5,713 bases of DNA, taken from the NCBI GenBank assembly GCA_015486905.1, contig WFQV01000180.1, positions 1-5,713 of the forward strand, given 5' to 3'. The translations under genes and the position numbers were made by a program. Position 1 is the first letter of the stretch. Each line of letters begins with the position of its first letter. Under the pieces are notes generated by a model. It did no database searches, was not told where the DNA came from, and saw only the letters and a program-made list of their open reading frames with translations. Source of the DNA: Melioribacteraceae bacterium. GTDB lineage: Bacteria > Bacteroidota > Ignavibacteria > Ignavibacteriales > Melioribacteraceae. This document shows, piece after piece, positions 1-5,678 of this stretch.

Positions 1-889
1 CATAGATTTTATTAGACCCGAAGTTGAATTTACATTAAATGAAAAGGGCACTCCGTTAAGCGTGAGAATAAAAAAAATAACCGAAAGCCACGAATTAATT
101 GAAGAACTAATGCTTCTGGCAAATCAAATAATTGCTTCTCACGTTAATCGGAACAAACGACGAATGAAGAGCTACCCTTTTATTTACAGAGTTCACGACT
201 TACCCGAAGAAGAAAAGATTAAAGAATTTGCAAAGTTTGTCAAATCCTTGGGCTACAATTACGATGTAAACCAAGCGGCAAATCCAAAGCAATTAAAAGA
301 TTTGTTAGACCAGGTAAAAGGCACGGAAGAGGAAGCGTTAATTAATGAAGTGGCAATCCGTTCGATGGCTAAAGCAATTTACTCCGTTGAAAACATCGGG
401 CATTTCGGATTGGGATTTAAATATTACACTCATTTTACTTCTCCCATTCGCCGCTTCACAGATTTAATTGTTCACAAATTAATTTTTGATTACACAAGCA
501 ACCTGCCCTCCCGGTTTAATCCCGATTTGTTGGAAGATTACGCCGGGCAAGCGTCGGAAAGGGAAAAAGCTGCAGTAAAAGCCGAGCGGGTTTCCGTTAA
601 ATTAAAGCAGATGGAATATTTGAGAAATCATCTCGGCGACGATTTCCGTGCAGTAATTTCCGGCGTTACAAGTTTCGGTATTTTTGTTCAGCTTACGGAA
701 AACTTAGCAGACGGAATGGTTAGGTTGCGGGATATGGACGACGACTTTTACATTTACGACGAAAATAATTATTTGATTCGTGGTAAACACACCGGTAAAC
801 GTTACCGCCTTGGCGATAAGGTAAATGTTAAATTAATTAGGATTGACGAGGAACGTCGTGAAATTAATTTTCTCCTTTCGGAAAAGTAA
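1..889 (+). CDS. rnr: Ribonuclease R, 3' part (5' end outside window)
   Basis: This is the C-terminal ~295 residues of an RNase II/R family 3'-to-5' exoribonuclease, a cytoplasmic enzyme that degrades structured RNA to short oligonucleotides. Complete codons start at base 2 and the frame is open to the left edge, so the in-frame GTG at 62 is an internal Val, not a start. The leading residues (IDF...PEVEF..NEKG) already match RNB-domain sequence. The family signature HFTSPIRR lies at 431-454, preceded by GHFGLGFKYY. An S1 RNA-binding domain follows at about 635-880 (SGVTSFGIFVQL...DGMVRL). The chain ends soon after the S1 domain, without the long Lys-rich tail of the E. coli enzyme. The cold-shock domains and the catalytic Asp cluster must lie upstream and cannot be checked. 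The next gene starts 39 bases downstream on the same strand, so co-transcription is possible. RNase R is preferred over RNase II from the typical HFTSPIRR context and S1 ending. The family is certain, and the R assignment is very likely. Confidence 0.93.
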   Translation, partial: IDFIRPEVEFTLNEKGTPLSVRIKKITESHELIEELMLLANQIIASHVNRNKRRMKSYPFIYRVHDLPEEEKIKEFAKFVKSLGYNYDVNQAANPKQLKDLLDQVKGTEEEALINEVAIRSMAKAIYSVENIGHFGLGFKYYTHFTSPIRRFTDLIVHKLIFDYTSNLPSRFNPDLLEDYAGQASEREKAAVKAERVSVKLKQMEYLRNHLGDDFRAVISGVTSFGIFVQLTENLADGMVRLRDMDDDFYIYDENNYLIRGKHTGKRYRLGDKVNVKLIRIDEERREINFLLSEK

Positions 890-928
890 AAAAATTACTA
901 ATATTGGTTTGATTATTTCGAGGTTATT

Positions 929-3900
929 ATGCGAAAGTTAAAAATCTTATTATTCTTGTTTGCTTTAAGCTTTTCAAATTTATTTGCTCAGTTCGGGCAG
1001 AACCGCGTTCAATACATTGATTACGATTGGTATTACATTCAAACCAAGCATTTCGATATTTATTTTGCCAAAGGAGCTAAAAACAGCGTGGAGTTTCTTG
1101 CCCAGGAAGCCGAGCACGCTTTGTCTTGTATTGAAAGGGACTTGGATTACAGAATAGACAAAAGAATTTCTATTATTCTTTACAATTCACACAACGATTT
1201 TCAGGAGACCAATATTTCCGGCCAGTTTATCGGTCAAGGTACCGGTGGCTTTACTGAGCAGTTTAAGAACAGAGTAGTAATACCCTTTGAAGGCTCCTAC
1301 GCAAAGTTCCGTCACGTAATCCACCATGAATTGGTACACGCCGTAATGAACGAATACCTTTACGGTGGTTCGCTGCAGAACATTGTTTCGAAAGGGATTA
1401 AACTTCAGCTCCCAATCTGGTATCACGAAGGGTCGGCGGAATTTCTCTCTTCCCGCTGGGAAACCAATTCCGATATGTTCATTCGGGATGCGATAATTAA
1501 CGAGTATTTACCCGATATTCCTCAACTTTCAGGCTATTTTGCTTACCGTGGGGGGCAATCCCTTTTCAAATACATTGCCGATACTTACGGCATTCATAAA
1601 ATAGCCGAACTTTTAAGTAAGATTAAAGGCTCAGGCAGTTTGGAGAAGGGTTTAAAAGCTGCACTGGGATTGAGTTTGGAAGAATTAAACAAGCGATGGA
1701 AAAAAGCGTTAAAAAAAGCATATTGGCCTGCAATAGCGACAAGGAAAGACCCGGATGATTTTGCCAAGAGGCTTACCGACAATAAAAAGACCGGCGGTTT
1801 TTACAATACCAGTCCGGCTATCTCTCCGAAAGGGGATAAGGTCGCATTCATATCCGACAGAGATATTTTCCTCGATGTTTACGTGATGAAGGTTGACAAT
1901 CCCAAAGAGGTTAAAAAAGTTGTTGAAAGCGGGCAGGAAAATGATTTTGAAGAATTGAATGTTTTATTCCCCGCACTTACCTGGTCGCCGGATAATATTC
2001 ACATTGCTCTCGCCGGTAAAAGTAGCGGTTACGACAATATCACTTTAATTAATACCGTAACGGACGATTACGAAGAATTGCCTTTCCATATGAAGGGTAT
2101 CGGAACCGTAGCCTGGTCGCCCGACGGCAAAGAAATTGCTTTTGCCGGGCAAAGTATTGACAAATCGGATATTTACATTTACAATCTTAAGACTAAGAAA
2201 ATGACAAATCTGACGGATGACATTTTCAGCGATTCCGACCCTGTATGGTCACCCGACAGTAAGAAAATATTTTTCTCCTCCGATAGGGGAAAGTATTTAA
2301 GCAAGGAAATGATTGACAGTAGTTTCAATATTTTTAAGTTTAATTACAGACAATTGGACATCTACTCCATTAATGTAAAAACGAAAAAAATTTCACGGAT
2401 AACGGATTGGGAGTTTAGTGACGAGAAAAATCCTGTAATTTCACCAGACGGTAAGAAAATTCTTTTCGTTTCGGATTATAATGGAATCTCCAATATTTAC
2501 GAGAAAGATTTGGTAAGGAAAGATTCGTTAAAACCATTAACGGCTGTACCTGCCAAACCTCTTACAAATTCCCTGAACGGAATTTATCAGCTTTCAGCAT
2601 CTAAAGACGGTCAAAAACTTGTATTTACAAGTCTTTTTAACAAAGGCTACAATATTTTCCTTTTGAAAAATCCTTTTGAAATGAGGAAATTGGATTCTAT
2701 AAAGTTCACTCCTTTTATGGAAGGTTTAACTCATCCCAAGACAATAGGCACAAGGATTTTTGCCGATACCGCTTCGGCGGAGGAATGGAACGACACGCTT
2801 GCTACGAGAGCTGAGAAAGTGAAGAATGATTCAACCAAAAATGTTCAAATATTTACCGGCGGTTACGTTCCACCTAAGTCGGCGAGAGACAGTACAAAAA
2901 AGGATTATTCCCATTATGTTTTCGGAAGAAGAATTTTACCGAGAGATTCCCTTGCACGAAGGACAGATACAACTAAGATATTTAAAGCGAAGCTGGACGA
3001 GAACGGTAATTATCTTATTAGTAAATACAAAGTTAATTTCTCTCCCGATTTGGTTTACGCCAATGCCGGCTACAGTACTTTGTACGGTCTGCTCGGTACA
3101 ACGGTATTAACTTTTAGCGACATGCTTGGCAATCACAGATTAATCGGTATTACGAGCATGCAGATTGATTTAAAAAACAGCGATTACGGATTGGCTTATT
3201 ATTACTTGGCAAGAAGAACTAATTGGGGATTTCAGGCTTTTCACACCGCAAGGTTTGTTTACATCGGCAGGGATTATTTTGCACAGTTCTACAGATTTAG
3301 GGATTATGGGGCAATTGTTTCGGCAAGTTACCCCTTTAACCGTTTTTACAGGATGGATGCAAGTTTAGGCTGGCTGAATGTTTCCTCCGAAAATCTTGAC
3401 GACCCGCAGCAGCCGATTGAGAAAGAATCGTTCCTCGTACCAACTTTTAGTTTTGTGCATGATAATACTCTTTGGGGTTACACCTCGCCTATTCAAGGAA
3501 CGCGCTACAATTTAACCGTATTCGGTAACCCCGGTATAACGGGCAAGAGATTAAGTTTTTATTCTTTTACGTGGGATTACCGGCGTTATTTCCGCTTCTT
3601 TTTTGACAACTCTTTTGCCTTCCGTTTCTCCGGCGGGTATTCGGGAGGGAAAAATCCGCAGAGGTTCTTTGTGGGAGGAGTAAATTATTGGATTAATCGT
3701 GATTTTGCCACCGGTCAGATCCCGCTGAGAAACGCTTCGGATTTTGCTTTCTTAACTCCCGGGTTACCACTTAGAGGTTACAATTACGCAGAGCAAATGG
3801 GCACTAAATATTCCTTGCTGAATTTAGAACTTCGCTTTCCATTAATTAGATATTTGGTAACAGGTCCCTTACCTTTAATGCTGCAGAATATTTTGGGAGT

Positions 3901-4123
3901 AGGTTTTATCGATGCCGGTTCGGCTTGGGATAATACACACGCACTTAAATTTTTAAGAAAAGACAAAAATGGTAATTTAATTACGCAGGATTTATTAATC
4001 GGTACGGGTTTTGGCTTCAGGCTCAATTTTATCTTTCTTTGGAGGTTCGATATTGCTTGGGCTTACAACTTCCAATATTTCACCGGACCGAAGTACTATT
4101 TGTCGATGGGGCTTGATTTTTAA
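929..4123 (+). CDS. Outer-membrane protein: HEXXH peptidase + TolB-like propeller + Omp85-like barrel
   Basis: A 1064-residue envelope protein. The ATG at 929 follows AGG (921-923) at 5 bases and begins a clear signal peptide (RKLK, hydrophobic core, probable cleavage after LFA-20). Residues ~36-180 resemble the peptidase MA-like gluzincin domain. H133-E-L-V-H137 is the zinc/catalytic motif, and E167 in WYHEGSAEF is the likely third zinc ligand, as in the M1-type NEGFA motif. Residues ~294-580 contain about six PD40/WD40-like repeats of TolB type (SPKGDKVAFISD, WSPDGKEIAFAG, WSPDSKKIFFSSD, SPDGKKILFVSD). Residues ~585-700 are charged, Ser/Thr/Lys-rich and probably a flexible linker. Residues ~700-1064 look like an outer-membrane beta-barrel. 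LRGY (948-951) matches the Omp85 loop-6 (V/I)RG(F/Y) motif, and the last residue is Phe, as in many barrels. I see no POTRA domain. By Omp85 topology the soluble domains should be periplasmic. Related proteins occur in Ignavibacteria and neighbours (from memory). Substrate and function are unknown; the domain calls are strong. Confidence 0.93.
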   Translation: MRKLKILLFLFALSFSNLFAQFGQNRVQYIDYDWYYIQTKHFDIYFAKGAKNSVEFLAQEAEHALSCIERDLDYRIDKRISIILYNSHNDFQETNISGQFIGQGTGGFTEQFKNRVVIPFEGSYAKFRHVIHHELVHAVMNEYLYGGSLQNIVSKGIKLQLPIWYHEGSAEFLSSRWETNSDMFIRDAIINEYLPDIPQLSGYFAYRGGQSLFKYIADTYGIHKIAELLSKIKGSGSLEKGLKAALGLSLEELNKRWKKALKKAYWPAIATRKDPDDFAKRLTDNKKTGGFYNTSPAISPKGDKVAFISDRDIFLDVYVMKVDNPKEVKKVVESGQENDFEELNVLFPALTWSPDNIHIALAGKSSGYDNITLINTVTDDYEELPFHMKGIGTVAWSPDGKEIAFAGQSIDKSDIYIYNLKTKKMTNLTDDIFSDSDPVWSPDSKKIFFSSDRGKYLSKEMIDSSFNIFKFNYRQLDIYSINVKTKKISRITDWEFSDEKNPVISPDGKKILFVSDYNGISNIYEKDLVRKDSLKPLTAVPAKPLTNSLNGIYQLSASKDGQKLVFTSLFNKGYNIFLLKNPFEMRKLDSIKFTPFMEGLTHPKTIGTRIFADTASAEEWNDTLATRAEKVKNDSTKNVQIFTGGYVPPKSARDSTKKDYSHYVFGRRILPRDSLARRTDTTKIFKAKLDENGNYLISKYKVNFSPDLVYANAGYSTLYGLLGTTVLTFSDMLGNHRLIGITSMQIDLKNSDYGLAYYYLARRTNWGFQAFHTARFVYIGRDYFAQFYRFRDYGAIVSASYPFNRFYRMDASLGWLNVSSENLDDPQQPIEKESFLVPTFSFVHDNTLWGYTSPIQGTRYNLTVFGNPGITGKRLSFYSFTWDYRRYFRFFFDNSFAFRFSGGYSGGKNPQRFFVGGVNYWINRDFATGQIPLRNASDFAFLTPGLPLRGYNYAEQMGTKYSLLNLELRFPLIRYLVTGPLPLMLQNILGVGFIDAGSAWDNTHALKFLRKDKNGNLITQDLLIGTGFGFRLNFIFLWRFDIAWAYNFQYFTGPKYYLSMGLDF

Positions 4124-4131
4124 CCCTTTAT

Positions 4132-4169
4132 CCGAAGTTAAAAAGCCTAAGCCGACTTTTTAACTTCGG
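4132..4169. terminator. Bidirectional intrinsic terminator between convergent genes
   Basis: The arms 4132-4145 and 4156-4169 are perfect 14-base inverted repeats (CCGAAGTTAAAAAG and its complement) around a 10-base loop. The hairpin starts 8 bases after the stop codon of the large envelope gene. On the plus strand it is followed by a T-rich run (TGCTTTTATTTTTTT, from 4170), which fits Rho-independent termination. On the minus strand the same hairpin covers the last codons and stop of the zinc-ribbon gene, with a weaker T run beyond it. The stem has several A-T pairs, so the strength is uncertain. Confidence 0.7.
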
Positions 4170-4428
4170 TGCTTTTATTTTTTTCCGTTGATGTTTTATT
4201 AACTTTAGTAGTCTTGTAGTTTGAAGTACTTGAACCGTTACCGCCGTTGTGTTTGTAATCGGTTTCGTAAAAGCCGCTGCCTTTAAAAATCGGAGGCAGG
4301 CCTGTTCCTAATAATCTTTTAACTTCTCCGCCGCACTTGGGGCAAGTTTTAAGCGGTTCGTCGGTCATCTTTTGGAAATATTCAAATTGGTAACCGCATC
4401 TTAAGCATTTGTAATCGTATGTCGGCAT
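4147..4428 (-). CDS. FmdB-family zinc-ribbon protein
   Basis: A 93-residue protein with the N-terminal zinc ribbon of the FmdB/CxxC_CxxC_SSSS regulatory-protein family. It starts MPTYDYKC, followed by Cys pairs C8-x2-C11 and C29-x2-C32 that should bind one zinc ion. Next come the family-typical stretch RLLGTGLPPIFKGSGFYETDYK (residues 38-59 region) and a Ser/Thr/Lys/Asn-rich tail that is probably disordered. The start at 4428 is chosen because MPTYDYKC is the usual family N-terminus and GGAG lies 6 bases upstream. A TTG four codons earlier (4440) overlaps that GGAG and is unlikely to be used. FmdB was named as a putative regulator in the formamidase/amidase context of Methylophilus, but the biochemical role of most family members is unknown, so no process is assigned. 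The gene is divergent from the lipoprotein gene and convergent with the large envelope gene. Its 3' end lies inside the shared terminator hairpin. Confidence 0.9.
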   Translation of the reverse strand: MPTYDYKCLRCGYQFEYFQKMTDEPLKTCPKCGGEVKRLLGTGLPPIFKGSGFYETDYKHNGGNGSSTSNYKTTKVNKTSTEKNKSTEVKKSA

Positions 4429-4434
4429 ATTGTT

Positions 4435-4438
4435 CTCC
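4435..4438 (-). promoter_or_regulatory. Ribosome binding site deciding the zinc-ribbon gene start
   Basis: On the minus strand GGAG sits 6 bases before the ATG at 4428. It is the best Shine-Dalgarno match near any start in this window. Its position supports initiation at MPTYDYKC and not at the upstream TTG (4440-4438), whose codon shares a base with it. Confidence 0.65.
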
Positions 4439-4460
4439 AAACTATTTCAAAATTAATTTA

Positions 4461-4468
4461 CAAAAATA
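4461..4468 (-). promoter_or_regulatory. Bacteroidota-type -7 promoter box for the zinc-ribbon gene
   Basis: Read on the minus strand this is TATTTTTG, an exact match to the -7 consensus TAnnTTTG used by the primary sigma factor of Bacteroidota. A TTTT (4491-4488) lies 19 bases upstream and is a 3-of-4 match to the -33 TTTG. The box ends 32 bases before the ATG at 4428, which predicts a short leader of about 25-30 bases. The region is very AT-rich, so a chance match is possible. Confidence 0.45.
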
Positions 4469-4494
4469 AAGACTTTATTCTAAATTTAAAAGGT

Positions 4495-4502
4495 TATATT
4501 TG
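4495..4502 (+). promoter_or_regulatory. Bacteroidota-type -7 promoter box for the lipoprotein gene
   Basis: TATATTTG is an exact match to TAnnTTTG. A TTTA (4474-4477) lies 17 bases upstream and is a weak, 3-of-4 match to the -33 TTTG. The box includes the possible TTG start codon at 4500-4502. If it is a real promoter, transcription begins about 5-8 bases further on and that TTG cannot be the start, which leaves GTG 4533 with a leader of about 25 bases. This mirrors the arrangement on the opposite strand. Confidence 0.42.
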
Positions 4503-4532
4503 TACAATAAAATCAATATTCATTTTAAGAAA

Positions 4533-5189
4533 GTGAAAAAATATTTACTCCTTATTATTTTAATTCCGCTTTTAATCAGCGGGTGCTTAAATTACGAACA
4601 GATTACAACTGTTAAAGCCGATAATTCCGGTAAAATGTTTCTTCACTATTGGACGAAAATTTCATTGCCATTAGATTCTGTTTTTTACCGTCAGGTTTCA
4701 ATTTTTGACACTGCTTATGTACACAAACAATTCTCAAAGAAATTTTTGAGTTTGTCTGATCTTGAATCTTACATTGATTATAGTGATAGTACAATTCACA
4801 CTAAAATAGAATTTAATTTTACAAATTTGGATTCGTTGAATAAGTTACCCGGATTCAGAAGTGCCTCAATATTTATTAAAAAGGGACCCGAGGGCACAAG
4901 GATATTCGGACAATCAATTCTTCCTTTCTTCTTTCAATTTGGTTTTAATCCTGAAAATTATTTTTTGAAATATGTTTATTATCTTCCGGGAAATATTATT
5001 TCTAGTAATGCGGACGATGTTACGTTAAACCGTTTGACTTGGAATTTCAGGATGGATAAAGTTAAACCGGGAACTTCATTAAAGGCTACCTTTAAACCTT
5101 TCCGCTTGGCGGAAACTCCCCCCTGGATTTATTGGCTCGCCGGGATTGTACTTTTGATTGTATTTGTCTTTTTAATTAAAAAAAAGTAA
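4533..5189 (+). CDS. Lipoprotein with a C-terminal membrane helix, function unknown
   Basis: I do not recognise a characterised family. From GTG 4533 the protein has 218 residues and begins with a textbook lipoprotein signal (KKYLLLIILIPLLISGC). LISG-C18 is the lipobox, and Cys18 would be lipidated and become the N-terminus. About 170 residues of soluble, Asp/Ser/Phe-rich sequence follow, probably beta-rich. The C-terminus is a hydrophobic helix (PPWIYWLAGIVLLIVFVFLI) followed by three Lys. The Lys cap suggests the helix spans the inner membrane with its tail in the cytoplasm, leaving the middle domain in the periplasm. This order (lipobox, domain starting with a T-V-K-A-D-N-S-G-like strand, terminal helix) resembles LppM/DUF3153-type proteins, but that is only a resemblance. 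An alternative start is TTG 4500 (AGG at 4491-4493), which adds 11 residues. I prefer GTG 4533 because the signal peptide is then normal in length and the -7 box overlaps the TTG. The reading frame is sound; the start is uncertain. Confidence 0.82.
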   Translation: MKKYLLLIILIPLLISGCLNYEQITTVKADNSGKMFLHYWTKISLPLDSVFYRQVSIFDTAYVHKQFSKKFLSLSDLESYIDYSDSTIHTKIEFNFTNLDSLNKLPGFRSASIFIKKGPEGTRIFGQSILPFFFQFGFNPENYFLKYVYYLPGNIISSNADDVTLNRLTWNFRMDKVKPGTSLKATFKPFRLAETPPWIYWLAGIVLLIVFVFLIKKK

Positions 5190-5224
5190 GTACAGAGTTA
5201 AAATCGGTGGTAAAAAATGAATAA

Positions 5225-5335
5225 TAAGAAAGAAGAAACGAGAAATAAGAAATAGTTGAACGTGAGACGCTAGAGGTAAGAAGTTAGATTTTAGGCTCAT
5301 TATTAGTTGAGCGTTGAAGACGGAAAGTGGAAAGT
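5225..5335 (+). repeat. Degenerate 7-bp-period purine-rich tandem array
   Basis: Consecutive heptamers can be read directly. Bases 5225-5252 are TAAGAAA, GAAGAAA, CGAGAAA, TAAGAAA. Bases 5260-5294 are ACGTGAG, ACGCTAG, AGGTAAG, AAGTTAG, ATTTTAG (shared final AG, shifted by 3 bases from the first block). Bases 5307-5334 are TTGAGCG, TTGAAGA, CGGAAAG, TGGAAAG. GGAAAGT occurs as a perfect tandem pair at 5322-5335. A longer imperfect direct repeat, starting TAGTTGA, links 5253-5269 and 5304-5322. Purine-rich heptamer tracts of this kind are, from memory, common between genes in Bacteroidota and Ignavibacteria. No function is assigned. Confidence 0.6.
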
Positions 5336-5393
5336 TTTAATGTACAATTTTTTCTGATTCTATGTGCTCGGTAAAATTGACAAAGCAATGTAA

Positions 5394-5443
5394 CACAGTT
5401 TGATTATCCCGCATTTTGCGGGAGGGCAAACTGTGGCTTTTAT
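5394..5443 (+). terminator. Two-tier hairpin with T-run, possible terminator
   Basis: The outer arms CACAGTTTG (5394-5402) and CAAACTGTG (5427-5435) pair over 9 bases. Inside them, TCCCGC (5407-5412) pairs with GCGGGA (5418-5423) around the loop ATTTT, with a small internal loop between the tiers. On the plus strand the sequence continues GCTTTTATTTTT, which fits an intrinsic terminator for the lipoprotein transcript 200 bases upstream. That distance is long, so it may instead be a palindromic repeat element like its two neighbours. Confidence 0.5.
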
Positions 5444-5491
5444 TTTTCAGACATTTTTTTCATCTGATTATTTACCTCCGAAGTTTTGTCA

Positions 5492-5530
5492 CGATTTTTC
5501 CCGCCGTTGGCGGGGCAGGCAAAAAAATCG
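5492..5530. repeat. GC-rich palindrome with AT-rich outer arms
   Basis: The inner stem CCCGCC (5500-5505) and GGCGGG (5509-5514) closes a GTT loop. The outer arms CGATTTTT (5492-5499) and AAAAATCG (5523-5530) also pair, leaving an 8-base asymmetric bulge (GCAGGC plus flanking bases, 5515-5522) on the 3' side. Read as RNA or single-stranded DNA, it would form a long bulged hairpin. It contrasts sharply in base composition with its surroundings and resembles REP-like extragenic palindromes. Confidence 0.55.
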
Positions 5531-5561
5531 CGCCAAAACACTTTAGTTTTTTCTATCTTCC

Positions 5562-5587
5562 TAACCCCGAGCTAAAGCTCGGGGTTA
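5562..5587. repeat. Perfect 12-bp-arm palindrome
   Basis: TAACCCCGAGCT (5562-5573) and AGCTCGGGGTTA (5576-5587) are perfect inverted repeats separated by only AA. In a folded strand the innermost pairs would open, giving roughly a 10-bp stem and a CTAAAG or TAAA loop. No T-run follows on the plus strand. On the minus strand a moderately A-rich stretch follows, so a terminator role is not obvious. It is the third GC-rich hairpin within 200 bases. Confidence 0.6.
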
Positions 5588-5660
5588 ATGAAATGTCGCT
5601 CATGTAGAACTTTGTTAAAATTATTTTGTACGCTTTGTTTTTCGGTAATCTGTAACAAGT

Positions 5661-5678
5661 CTCAACCTTAACCTCAAC
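5661..5678 (-). repeat. Short hexamer tandem repeat (GTTGAG/GTTAAG on minus strand)
   Basis: The plus strand reads CTCAAC, CTTAAC, CTCAAC, which is three 6-base units differing at one position. On the minus strand these are purine-rich GTTGAG/GTTAAG units, similar in wording to the GTTGA-containing units of the upstream heptamer array but in the opposite orientation. The repeat is too short to say more. Confidence 0.4.

Noticed and set aside
62..64. GTG as start codon of the RNase R gene
   Set aside because: The frame is open upstream to the window edge and the upstream residues fit RNase R, so this is an internal valine codon of a truncated gene.
904..911. Possible -7 box (TTGGTTTG) for the envelope gene
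   Set aside because: It has one mismatch to TAnnTTTG, I find no convincing -33 element in the rnr 3' end, and the 39-base gap is equally compatible with co-transcription.
1187..1426. Minus-strand open frame inside the large envelope gene
   Set aside because: It is antisense to the strongly supported peptidase domain, with no ribosome binding site and no protein-like motif.
1594..1782. Minus-strand open frame within the envelope gene
   Set aside because: It is a shadow of the coding strand, with no start signal or recognisable content.
2826..3110. Plus-strand 94-codon frame overlapping the linker and early barrel
   Set aside because: It lies in a different frame of a clearly coding region, and its composition does not look like a protein.
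3784..4026. Minus-strand open frame over the barrel C-terminus
   Set aside because: It is antisense to conserved barrel sequence including the region after the LRGY motif. The Pro/Lys-rich translation is typical of a shadow frame.
5217..5255. Small ATG frame of 12 codons at the start of the heptamer array
   Set aside because: It is a Lys/Asn/Glu string produced by the repeat, without a Shine-Dalgarno sequence. The 7-base period, not a 3-base one, explains it.
5416..5607. 63-codon plus-strand frame in the repeat region
   Set aside because: It runs straight through three hairpins, starts inside one of them, has no ribosome binding site and encodes low-complexity hydrophobic/aromatic sequence.
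5339..5629. Terminal inverted repeats of a mobile element (GTACAA near 5342 and TTGTAC near 5626)
   Set aside because: Only 6 bases match, which is expected by chance in DNA of this composition, and there is no target duplication or transposase.
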